Origin: Phytophthora colocasiae
Taxonomy: Eukaryota > Oomycota > Peronosporomycetes > Peronosporales > Peronosporaceae
Assembly (NCBI GenBank): GCA_018806915.1
Contig: JAGKQI010000047.1
Span: 1,364,001-1,428,000 of the forward strand
DNA: 64,000 nucleotides
Reading direction: 5' to 3'
Part shown: in pieces, positions 1 through 8,489 of the stretch
Layout: each line of letters begins with the position of its first letter
Numbering within the stretch: the stretch's first letter is position 1
The notes under the pieces: generated by a model
Database searches by the model: none
Told to the model about the DNA's origin: nothing
What the model saw: only the letters and a program-made list of their open reading frames with translations
Program-made: the position numbers and the translations under genes

Positions 1-1750
1 TGTCGGCGGCGGTGTCTCGGGTGGCGCGCACGGCGGAATTGGCGGTGGCGTCGGAGGCGGAGTGTCTGGAGGCGCACACGGTGGCATCGGCGGCGGCGTG
101 AGTGGTGGTGTCGGCGGCGGTGTCTCGGGTGGCGGTGTCTCGGGTGGCGCGCACGGCGGAATTGGCGGTGGCGTCGGAGGCGGAGTGTCTGGAGGCGCAC
201 ACGGTGGCATCGGCGGCGGCGTGAGTGGTGGTGTCGGCGGCGGTGTCGGCGGCGGTGTCTCGGGTGGCGCGCACGGCGGAATTGGCGGTGGCGTCGGAGG
301 CGGAGTGTCTGGAGGCGCACACGGTGGCATCGGCGGCGGCGTGAGTGGTGGTGTCGGCGGCGGTGTCGGCGGCGGTGTCTCGGGTGGCGCGCACGGCGGA
401 ATTGGCGGTGGCGTCGGAGGCGGAGTGTCTGGAGGCGCACACGGTGGCATCGGCGGCGGCGTGAGTGGTGGTGTCGGCGGCGGTGTCGGCGGCGGTGTCT
501 CGGGTGGCGCGCACGGCGGAATTGGCGGTGGCGTCGGAGGCGGAGTGTCTGGAGGCGCACACGGTGGCATCGGCGGCGGCGTGAGTGGTGGTGTCGGCGG
601 CGGTGTCGGCGGCGGTGTCTCGGGTGGCGCGCACGGCGGAATTGGCGGTGGCGTCGGAGGCGGAGTGTCTGGAGGCGCACACGGTGGCATCGGCGGCGGC
701 GTGAGTGGTGGTGTCGGCGGCGGTGTCGGCGGCGGTGTCTCGGGTGGCGCGCACGGCGGAATTGGCGGTGGCGTCGGAGGCGGAGTGTCTGGAGGCGCAC
801 ACGGTGGCATCGGCGGCGGCGTGAGTGGTGGTGTCGGCGGCGGTGTAGGCGGCGGTGTCTCAGGTGGCGCGCACGGCGGAATTGGCGGTGGCGTCGGAGG
901 CGGAGTGTCTGGAGGCGCACACGGTGGCATCGGCGGCGGCGTGAGTGGTGGTGTCGGCGGCGGTGCCGCCTGGGCGGTCTCCGGAGCCGCGCACGGCGGA
1001 ATTGGCGGTGGCGTCGGAGGCGGAGTGTCTGGAGGCGCACACGGTGGCATCGGCGGCGGCGTGAGTGGTGGTGTCGGCGGCGGTGTCGGCGGCGGTGTCT
1101 CGGGTGGCGCGCACGGCGGAATTGGCGGTGGCGTCGGAGGCGGAGTGTCTGGAGGCGCACACGGTGGCATCGGCGGCGGCGTCAGTGGTGGTGTCGGCGG
1201 CGGGGTCGGCGGCGGTGTCTCGGGTGGCGCGCACGGCGGAATTGGCGGTGGCGTCGGAGGCGGAGTGTCTGGAGGCGCACACGGTGGCATCGGCGGCGGC
1301 GTGAGTGGTGGTGTCGGCGGCGGTGTCGGCGGCGGTGTCTCGGGTGGCGCGCACGGCGGAATTGGCGGTGGCGTCGGAGGCGGAGTGTCTGGAGGCGCAC
1401 ACGGTGGCATCGGCGGCGGCGTGAGTGGTGGTGTCGGCGGCGGTGTCGGCGGCGGTGTCTCGGGTGGCGCGCACGGCGGAATTGGCGGTGGCGTCGGAGG
1501 CGGAGTGTCTGGAGGCGCACACGGTGGCATCGGCGGCGGCGTGAGTGGTGGTGTCGGCGGCGGTGTCGGCGGCGGTGTCTCGGGTGGCGCGCACGGCGGA
1601 ATTGGCGGTGGCGTCGGAGGCGGAGTGTCTGGAGGCGCACACGGTGGCATCGGCGGCGGCGTGAGTGGTGGTGTCGGCGGCGGTGTCGGCGGCGGTGTCT
1701 CGGGTGGCGCGCACGGCGGAATTGGCGGTGGCGTCGGAGGCGGAGTGTCT
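1..1750. repeat. 120-bp tandem repeat array (14 complete units plus a partial one)
   Basis: Units begin at 62, 185 and then every 120 bp to 1745. The first complete unit is 123 bp, with one extra Gly codon. Units are nearly identical, so the array is being homogenised. The unit covering about 961-996 carries a cluster of substitutions. The array continues upstream out of the window. Confidence 0.95.
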
Positions 1751-1777
1751 GCTTCCGTGCGGCATCTTCGTCAATAA
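1..1777 (+). CDS. Glycine-rich repeat protein, 3' part (start lies upstream of the window)
   Basis: The frame is open from base 2 to a TAA at 1775-1777. It encodes almost only Gly with Val, Ser, Ala, His and Ile in the pattern VSGGAHGGIGGGV, then a short unique tail ending SVRHLRQ. Each 40-residue unit holds two copies of this motif. The two copies differ at many bases, but the differences are third-position changes that keep the amino acids (GTG/GTC, TCT/TCG, GCA/GCG, ATC/ATT). That pattern supports this strand and frame as the translated one. The antisense frames are also open, because the repeat is GC-rich and a multiple of three. No signal peptide can be judged because the N-terminus is missing. 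Glycine-rich proteins of this kind are often structural or wall-associated, but no function is shown here. Confidence 0.65.
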   Translation, partial: VGGGVSGGAHGGIGGGVGGGVSGGAHGGIGGGVSGGVGGGVSGGGVSGGAHGGIGGGVGGGVSGGAHGGIGGGVSGGVGGGVGGGVSGGAHGGIGGGVGGGVSGGAHGGIGGGVSGGVGGGVGGGVSGGAHGGIGGGVGGGVSGGAHGGIGGGVSGGVGGGVGGGVSGGAHGGIGGGVGGGVSGGAHGGIGGGVSGGVGGGVGGGVSGGAHGGIGGGVGGGVSGGAHGGIGGGVSGGVGGGVGGGVSGGAHGGIGGGVGGGVSGGAHGGIGGGVSGGVGGGVGGGVSGGAHGGIGGGVGGGVSGGAHGGIGGGVSGGVGGGAAWAVSGAAHGGIGGGVGGGVSGGAHGGIGGGVSGGVGGGVGGGVSGGAHGGIGGGVGGGVSGGAHGGIGGGVSGGVGGGVGGGVSGGAHGGIGGGVGGGVSGGAHGGIGGGVSGGVGGGVGGGVSGGAHGGIGGGVGGGVSGGAHGGIGGGVSGGVGGGVGGGVSGGAHGGIGGGVGGGVSGGAHGGIGGGVSGGVGGGVGGGVSGGAHGGIGGGVGGGVSGGAHGGIGGGVSGGVGGGVGGGVSGGAHGGIGGGVGGGVSASVRHLRQ

Positions 1778-1951
1778 GATGCTACACGTATTTGTTTGGC
1801 ACGCTTTGAGCCGAGATTGTATCTTAGTCAATCTTTTCTATAGACAAGCAAAACGATATAACTTTTGAATGTCGCTTTGTTTTAGAAAGCTTTTGCTGAG
1901 TAGATATTGGAAGCTGACAAGCTTGCAACCTTGGCAGGAAATATGACCTGT

Positions 1952-3384
1952 TTAAATGCGCAGTTGATACTGCCCGGCACGCGTGACGTAGCGAACCCAC
2001 TTGGTTGTGGGGTAAGAGCTTTTCTCGAACACTTTGAGGAACCGCACGTGCAAGCCCGACGACGTGAACATGGGCACCTGGAACTCGATCTGAAGCGGCG
2101 GACGCGACCAAAGCTTCTCCTTCGTGCCCTTCATCATTTCGACTTCAGCATCCAACATCCGCTCCAGTTTCCCTTGGAATTTGCGGATACGCCACACGAT
2201 CGCGTGGTTTTCCGGCTCGTGCTTTGCCCTACCAATTGGGACGTTGATTCGAGCTCTGGCAGTATTCGGTGGCGTCTACACAGCAAAAGGTTATTATGCA
2301 TCACTACAAATACGATCTACATCACTGGAAACCGACCGGAATTTTGATGACGACGTTGGTAGCGAACAACCGCGGGCTGAAGAGCGACGCCAACTTTAAC
2401 GTGACAGAGAGGCGGGTGGTGCCTTGCTCCTGATAAGCAGGCATGATCTTGAAAGGCAAGTTAATATTCTCGGTCACGCGATATTTCATGAGCTCGAACT
2501 CTCCGTCCGGAGGGATGAACGTGATAGTTCGGTCGGCGTCAAATTTGCCCAGACGCACGCATCGGTGGAACGTGCAATCGTCAATCTCGACTTCACGCGA
2601 GCCGCGCTTTTGACCCGCCACTTTAGCGGAAGGAGCGTCTCCCTTTTGCATTGTGAGCTTGTCGTTCAGTCCGAGCTTACACTCCGGCATACCCGTAAGG
2701 AGTGTCTTCATGACCACTTGACCTGCCACTTCATTACGCAGCACTGTGCCGGTGGAGGACATTAACAGGTTCACACTCTCGAAGACGTCCAGGTACACCT
2801 CATTCCTCTTGTATCTGATACCCTCCCGACGCCAGTCGATGGCACCCGTGATCTGCGACGTCAACTGTGACGGTGGGGCTCCTCCGGGGTTCTCGGGGGT
2901 CTGTAAAACGACAAATTAGCGTTGATCTAAGGTAAGAATAGATGGCAATTTAACGCACAGCGAGGGAGGATCCGAGGTTGATGAAGAGTTTGAGAACGTC
3001 GCTGGAGCAGTTCTGAGGGTATCCGTGATCCATTGTCTCGTCCAGCAGCTCGTAAACGAGCGTGAAATTGTCTCGAATAGTGTCCTCGTTGTATTTCTTA
3101 CCGAAATACTCTTTGAAGATGATGTTGAGCTGGTACAGGAACTGGAACACCAACGCCGCGTTGATGTTGGCGCGCGAGACAGCCACCAGGTACAAATTTT
3201 CATGGCGAGTGTATAGGAACGAGCAGCCGTCAATGACCTTGACGGGCGGAAGTGTGCCAGTTTCCTTGGCTGCGATCACCTGGAGACGGAAATTGTCAGC
3301 CGCACGTCGACTCACATCGTCACGGTAGAAACGATTGAGCACGACGTCGCCCTTCTGGCTGATAAGGAACAGAGCGCTGATCAT
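1952..3384 (-). CDS. AP-2 clathrin adaptor complex, mu (medium) subunit
   Basis: Three exons: 3384-2959, 2900-2337 and 2275-1952. Introns of 58 and 61 nt have GT-AG ends and all phases join, giving 437 aa, close to the 435 aa of animal AP-2 mu. The N-terminal longin-like domain starts MISALFLISQKGDVVLNRFYRDD. The C-terminal mu-homology domain has TSQITGAIDWRREGI, ESVNLLMS, TFIPPDGEFELMKYR and the ending KWVRYVTRAGQYQLRI. The product binds tyrosine-based cargo motifs at the plasma membrane during clathrin-mediated endocytosis. AP-2 fits better than AP-1 mu because of the TSQITGAIDWRREG segment and the C-terminus. The ATG at 3384 opens the conserved N-terminus. It diverges from the tryptophan synthase gene across about 360 bp. 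Confidence 0.93.
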
Positions 3385-3746
3385 AGATGAAGAATCTGGA
3401 TCGAAGGCTTATCTTGTCTACGCTGCGCTTCCAGGACTGGTGCGACCAGTCGAGAGAAGTCTCTTAAGCAAGACGTAACGACCGTCGCTTCGCACTTGAT
3501 AGTAGTTTTGGGGTGACGCTTGTAGTATTTTTACGTTTACTTGCATCAACCAGCAAACCTAGTTGCTCAGGCATGGGCAACTCGAGGATAAGTTCCTTTA
3601 GATGTTCATCTCTAGCCTTATTCAGCTGTAAAAAACGTCAGATATCTTCTTAAAGAAGGATAATCTTCTTCTTTTCTAAGTTCTCGTGTATTTCTGTGTC
3701 AACTACTGTGTCATCTGCGCATCAACATCCATTCATTCAGTGACGT
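3385..3746. promoter_or_regulatory. Divergent intergenic region between AP-2 mu and trpB
   Basis: This 362-bp spacer separates two start codons pointing away from each other, so it should carry both promoters and 5' leaders. Pyrimidine-rich stretches lie near 3655-3740. I could not place a convincing oomycete initiator motif for either gene. Confidence 0.5.
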
Positions 3747-5141
3747 ATGTTGATGCCATCGTCCGGTGTCTCTATCCACTCATACAAACTTCAAGTCAAC
3801 AGTCCGCACCACACGTACGTCAGCCGCACCTCTTCCTCATTTGACAATTTGCCATCTCCGTCTCACATGACCACCAACGCCCCCACATACAAGAAATACC
3901 TGGACGTGTCCAATGCCCCGCCTGTGTACACGTCCACAGAAGAGCTTAACGCGTACTTCGGCCAGTTCGGCGGCTGCTTCGTGGCTGAGACGCTCATTCA
4001 GGCGCATCACAATCTCATCGACGAGTACGTCAAGGCCACGCAGGACCCGGCCTTCCGCGAAGAACTGGAGCATTTAGGCCGTGACTACATTGGCCGTCCT
4101 ACGCCTCTGTACCACGCGAAGCGCCTCACAGATCATGCCAAGGGCGCGCAGATCTGGCTCAAGCGTGAGGACTTGGCGCACACTGGCGCACACAAGATCA
4201 ACAATGCTCTGGGTCAAGCTGTGCTGGCTAAACGTCTGGGTAAGACCCGTATTATTGCTGAGACTGGAGCTGGACAACACGGTGTAGCTACAGCCACTGC
4301 CTGTGCGCTGTTAGGATTGGACTGTGTGGTCTACATGGGCTACGTGGACACTCAGCGCCAATCGCTCAATGTTTTCCGCATGAAGATGCTTGGTGCCAAG
4401 GTTATTGCCGTGAAGAGTGGCTCGCAGACGCTTAAGGACGCAGTGAATGAAGCTATTCGTGACTGGGTGACGAACGTGGACAACACGCACTACATCATCG
4501 GTTCAGCCATCGGACCGCACCCGTTCCCGACCATTGTGCGTGATTTCCAGGCGATCATTGGCCGCGAGATCAAGGCGCAGCTCCAGGAGGAGATCGGTCG
4601 TCTACCTGATGCTATTGTGGCTTGTGTGGGAGGTGGCAGCAATGCTATTGGCATGTTCCACCCGTTTGTGAAGGACAATGATGTGGCCATCTACGGTGTG
4701 GAGGCTGGTGGAGATGGCGTGGACACCCCTCGACACTCATCGACGCTGCTGGGTGGACGACCGGGAGTGCTGCACGGCACGAAGACATACATCATGCAGG
4801 ATGCTGCTGGTCAGGTCATGGAGACTCACTCAGTGTCGGCTGGTCTGGACTACGCTGGTGTCGGCCCTGAGCATGCGTTCCTGAAGGACTCGGGTCGTGC
4901 GAAGTACGTGAGTGTGACTGACAAGGAGGCTTTGGAGGCTTTCCAGCTCATCTCTCAGCATGAAGGAATTATCCCGGCGCTGGAGAGCTCTCACGCAGTA
5001 TATTACGGTGTGAAGCTTGCGTCCACATTGTCGGCCGATCAGGTTGTGGTCATCAACATCAGCGGTCGTGGAGATAAGGACATGCTTCAAGTCGCCAAGG
5101 AGCTCGGCGTGAACTTGAACGACGACCTCACCAACAACTAA
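3747..5141 (+). CDS. trpB: Tryptophan synthase beta subunit
   Basis: An uninterrupted 464-aa frame. The last step of tryptophan synthesis joins indole and serine using pyridoxal phosphate. The PLP lysine lies in [13 protein letters not shown] (K150), the catalytic Glu in AETGAGQHG (E172 region), and the phosphate-binding loop in GGGSNAIG (about 295-302). SGRGDKD is near the C-terminus. It is a stand-alone beta chain, unlike the fused alpha-beta enzyme of fungi, so an alpha subunit must be encoded elsewhere. The first in-frame ATG (3747) gives a poorly conserved 40-residue extension. The ATG at 3867 ([14 protein letters not shown]) would start nearer the conserved core and is a real alternative. 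The extension has few Arg and does not look like a clear mitochondrial presequence. Confidence 0.95.
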   Translation: MLMPSSGVSIHSYKLQVNSPHHTYVSRTSSSFDNLPSPSHMTTNAPTYKKYLDVSNAPPVYTSTEELNAYFGQFGGCFVAETLIQAHHNLIDEYVKATQDPAFREELEHLGRDYIGRPTPLYHAKRLTDHAKGAQIWLKREDLAHTGAHKINNALGQAVLAKRLGKTRIIAETGAGQHGVATATACALLGLDCVVYMGYVDTQRQSLNVFRMKMLGAKVIAVKSGSQTLKDAVNEAIRDWVTNVDNTHYIIGSAIGPHPFPTIVRDFQAIIGREIKAQLQEEIGRLPDAIVACVGGGSNAIGMFHPFVKDNDVAIYGVEAGGDGVDTPRHSSTLLGGRPGVLHGTKTYIMQDAAGQVMETHSVSAGLDYAGVGPEHAFLKDSGRAKYVSVTDKEALEAFQLISQHEGIIPALESSHAVYYGVKLASTLSADQVVVINISGRGDKDMLQVAKELGVNLNDDLTNN

Positions 5142-5256
5142 AGAACTGCGTCACACGCGCATTAGGAAAGCTAAATATCATCGTCTGTTTTACCATCTTA
5201 AAATTGTATTTACCATTCGAAGGACCTCCTTGTTGCCGTCTGACCGTCGCCAAGCC

Positions 5257-6410
5257 TTAGCGATGACGCCTTGGTGTGCTGGGTAACGAACCCGATACGC
5301 TGATGCCATTGGGATCGTCGTCCTCCATATAACTTCCGTCTGGAATAGGTTCATATCCGTCTTTGGAGTTCTCTGCATCATCCGAGCTCTTCCCCCACAA
5401 CGTGTAGAGAAGGAAGTACAAGACGAAGATCTCCACTAGATGCTTGGATGCCACAAACAGCCACCACCACTTTGATTCAAGATACGCTCCAGCCCGATGG
5501 AAGTGCGCGAGACTCACAATCGAGTATATGAGGAACACGGTGTTCGAAACGAGAAAGAATGCGCAGATAGATGTAGCCCAATTCACAGCCTTGATCCTGT
5601 CCGTTGTGTCAATCTGACTAACTTCAAGGAACGCTTGCAACACGGTTTTCATCCGGAACGAGTACACGAGCACCGCCGCGAGCGATCCGATCGACAAGAG
5701 GCACATGACGACATCGTCGTAGATCATGAGCCAGTACGAGTCGACTCTCTTGGTTGCAAACACAGTAAATCCGATTCCTTGGATAGCCACAATAGCACCC
5801 AGGACGAAGAAGAACAACCGCAACGGATGGGATCGCACGCTCTCGTGCGTGAAGAGGCGACGTAGCATATCTGCCCAGAAGACGACGATCAGCACGAAGA
5901 CGCTGTACAGTAAGAAGGAGCCCGTCAGCTCCACTGCCTCAGCCAACAGGAACTGAGCCCAGCCGTCATCACCCATCATGATCCTCGGTGGCTCCACCAG
6001 CACTGACTGTACACCGTAAGGCGTGGCGAACCACAGCACGCGGGTGAGCGAGGCCAGTCCCATGAGTAGATAGAAGCCGAGAGTGGCGGCCTGGCGCGTG
6101 GGCGATTGTGCGTGCATAGCGAATGCCCAGAAGGAGAAGAAGCAGGCACCACCATAAGCCAACGCTAATACTGTGTCCACTTGGCGGTAGCGGAATTCGA
6201 GATGGATTAACGGTGCTGGAAATGATTGATACACATGATACAATGATGATCGTCCAGCGGGAAGGAAGATAGCACAACAACAAGAAGGAGTGTGAGAATG
6301 AGAGAGGTATGAGAAGAAAGAGGAGATGAAGAGCTACAAATTAACATGCAGGGGGACGCACCATGTGTGCCGTCGTCCAGCGGTAATCCCGGGGCGCTGG
6401 CGTCCGTCAT
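5257..6410 (-). CDS. Seven-TM membrane protein, TOM1/THH1-like
   Basis: Proposed exons are 6410-6362 and 6215-5257 (335 aa). The 146-nt intron has a GTGCGT donor, a long pyrimidine tract and a TTTCCAG acceptor, and the codon split G|CA keeps frame. Without splicing, the same frame could start at 6243. The protein has about seven hydrophobic segments (for example VLALAYGGACFFSFWAF, LLYSVFVLIVVFWADML, LFFFVLGAIVAIQGIGFTVF, LLSIGSLAAVLVYSF, AFFLVSNTVFLIYSIV). An acidic, Ser-rich cytosolic tail ends in TPRRHR. Spacing and the WADMLRR segment recall the plant TOM1/TOM3/THH1 family and related GPR137-like proteins. This is family-level recognition without an alignment. It diverges from the peptide gene at 6618 over 207 bp. 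Confidence 0.6.
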
Positions 6411-6550
6411 GAAGCACAGATGTAGTTGAGTATCCGCTTCTGCGACGATGTGGAAATGATGTGTTTTACACCATTCACGCCAACAGAGAGTACATGTCAC
6501 GCCAACAGAGATACAAGGTTGAACTTTACCGTACATGTATTCGAGATGAT

Positions 6551-6564
6551 TCATTGTCCAATTT
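6551..6564 (+). promoter_or_regulatory. Oomycete core promoter (initiator plus flanking region)
   Basis: TCATTGTCCAATTT matches the oomycete consensus TCATTYYNCAWTTT at 13 of 14 positions. It lies 54 bp before the end of the leader of the small secreted peptide gene. A matching sequence sits at the same distance from the paralogue at 27423. Confidence 0.7.
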
Positions 6565-6617
6565 TCCGTCCAAAGAGCAATAGTCTACGGCAAGGATATT
6601 CACCAAGCGCCAAAAAG

Positions 6618-6770
6618 ATGAACCTGTTGAAGCTTCTTATCACTGCCGCCATCATCTCAATGTTGGGCTTCACCGCTGTTACAGCGAATAGCCTCGAAGC
6701 TGAGAAACGTGGTGAGAGATTCAGTGAGTACAACCGCGGAAACCCTCCAGCGCCATCGTACGCTCCCTAA
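6618..6770 (+). CDS. Small secreted prepropeptide, copy A
   Basis: A 50-aa protein too short for many gene finders. A hydrophobic signal peptide covers residues 1-23 (LLKLLITAAIISMLGFTAVTA, predicted cut before NS). A spacer SLEAE and a dibasic Lys-Arg at 30-31 follow, then a 19-residue tail starting GERFSEYNRG and ending PAPSYAP. KR is a classic site for Kex2/furin-type proteases, so a processed peptide of about 19 residues is plausible. No cysteines and no RxLR or LFLAK motif. The paralogue at 27423 is 51 aa, keeps the signal peptide, KR and GERFS-YNRG-PPAPS, and has the same promoter motif. Function is unknown. Presence of two open copies after clear DNA divergence supports a real gene. 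Confidence 0.7.
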   Translation: MNLLKLLITAAIISMLGFTAVTANSLEAEKRGERFSEYNRGNPPAPSYAP

Positions 6771-6886
6771 CTCACCCGTCAGTAAACCGTCACTTGCTTA
6801 AACCCCATCCATAATGATAGCTGCAACTTGTCCATGCCATATCATTAAATAGTGACTCAACTTGTTTTCCTATCGTAGAATCATAC

Positions 6887-7140
6887 TCAAAGAGGTTCGA
6901 CGTAAAACATCGAGTCTTTGCTAACATTGTGATGAATTATGGCTGTTGGGGATCCAAGCATTCCTTTGGGTTGACGCTGGGCAATGCGTAGTCGACGATT
7001 TTCCTGCAGAAATCGAGAAAATCAGCAACAAAAAAACAGTTTCTTCTCGTAGCGCTGCGCACCTCTTCAAAAGCTTGCTCAAAGTGACTGACTTTCGTGC
7101 TGTTCTTTGAGTTTCTGCTCGTACGTGCTGAGAGAAGCGA
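6887..7140 (-). pseudogene. Truncated copy of exons 3-4 of the EF-hand-like gene
   Basis: The sequence equals the last two exons and last intron of the gene at 27746-29032. The exon-4-like part is 7003-6887 and still ends in TGA. The exon-3-like part begins at 7063 and is broken by a deletion of about 30 bp. Exons 1 and 2 are absent. It is a by-product of the segmental duplication and cannot make the protein. Confidence 0.8.
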
Positions 7141-7464
7141 CTACAGATAGTAAGTCATAACATTTTAGGTATGTAGTTATGGTATCCTTTTTGCACAAAA
7201 GGTTTAACGAACTGGAGTCTGTTGACAGCCACACTAGCAGTGCCTTCACACTGAATCGAAGCTCGAGAAACGTCTTTCATCCTCATCACAAATGTGACTA
7301 CCAGCTTCGGGATCAAGAAATGGATAAACTCCGTATTCTTCGGGAAGCTGGGATTATGAATGTTTCGTCGACGAAATGCAATCCCGTTGGTCGACGAAAT
7401 GATATCTCTTTTCAGTAATTTAGACATTTATTTTCTTAAATTTGGGTTCCCGCGCATTCTTCAC
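7141..7464. other. Intergenic stretch
   Basis: Between the duplicated segment and the piggyBac element. Short open frames occur on both strands, but none has a start, family motif or codon pattern I can support. Confidence 0.5.
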
Positions 7465-8489
7465 TTAACCCCCCAAGCCCGGCCGAAAAGATTTGCGCCT
7501 GTCGGCCGAACTACACCGATCGACAGAATGCAACGACCACTTTCCCGCAGGTGCAAAGTCTGTTCGGCGCGTGTAGACTGGTTATGTGAGAGCGAATTAA
7601 TATCGATTTTGGTAAAAGATAGAGAGCAGCTGTATTTTGCACTAAAAATTGCACTACAGTAGTGACGGTTTAATGGATTCCCAGGCTGAAATGGCACGCT
7701 TTATCGTAGCCAAGCGCTCTCCTTTCGCCGTCGTAGCAGTAGCTGTTGCTCTTGCGTAGCTTTGCGTTGGCTTAGCCCCTCTATAGCTTAAAAGGACACG
7801 TCGTTTTTCTTGTATTGTGTAGTGCATGCGGCGTTGTTTGGCTGGCGCGTACACCTCGTCAAGGAGGCCTGTGTGTGGCAACCTCCTTTGCTTCCTGCAA
7901 TACTGTCGCGGGTGGTGGGGGCTGCGAGGACTCCTCGTCCGCTTCCTCCATTTTATCGAGTGGCTGGTGGAGACCTCCGTTTTATCGAGTGGCTGGTGGA
8001 GTTTTATTTTAGCGATTGAACGCTGCATCGGGCAATTTGATTGGTTGATAACAAAATGTGCACACAATTTTATATCACAGGCGCCCTTTTTATATGGACG
8101 CTGCATTCTGTCGATCGGTGTATCGTGTACAGAAGGGTATGGGGTTTCATACTAAATCAAAGATAAAACGTATCGTGTCCGGTCACATAACTCATGCAAA
8201 CCCCCACCCCTTGATGAAGGCGGCCCTACTATCGTGTCCCAGTGGGCTTGTCAAGTCCCGCGCCACAGGGAATGTACAGTATATGCCATGTTATCGTGTA
8301 TAGCGCGACAAGAGAAACGCATGTCGAAATAGAGACTAGACAATCATGTGAAAGAGACAATGATATTTTTCTCGAGATTTAGAGACCCAAACCAGCTGCT
8401 GATCAGCACGAAAAGCTTATACGGAAGAGAAGTCAAAATTGCGGGCCTTCCAGCAATCAAATGTGCCGTAAACACCTTTCCACCAGCAA

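Larger units (their letters stand above)
6550..7140. repeat. Segmental duplication, copy A (partner at 27368-28020)
   Basis: Promoter, peptide gene, its 3' region and part of the neighbouring EF-hand-like gene are repeated about 20.8 kb away in the same orientation. Identity is high by eye (for example TTCCTGCAGAAATCGAGA and GAGGTTCGACGTAAAACATC in both). Differences include small indels, and this copy lacks about 30 bp inside the exon-3-like part. Confidence 0.9.

Noticed and set aside
1..1750. CRISPR array
   Set aside because: The repeats are contiguous 120-bp coding units without spacers, in a eukaryotic genome.
860..1831. 323-codon minus-strand ORF (and others) across the glycine-rich array
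   Set aside because: It begins at a TTG, has biased repeat composition, and unit differences are synonymous only in the plus frame.
7654..8106. 150-codon minus-strand ORF in the piggyBac left arm
   Set aside because: Only a vague helix-turn-helix resemblance (YTIQEKRRVLLSY); no ATG-supported structure or conserved domain.
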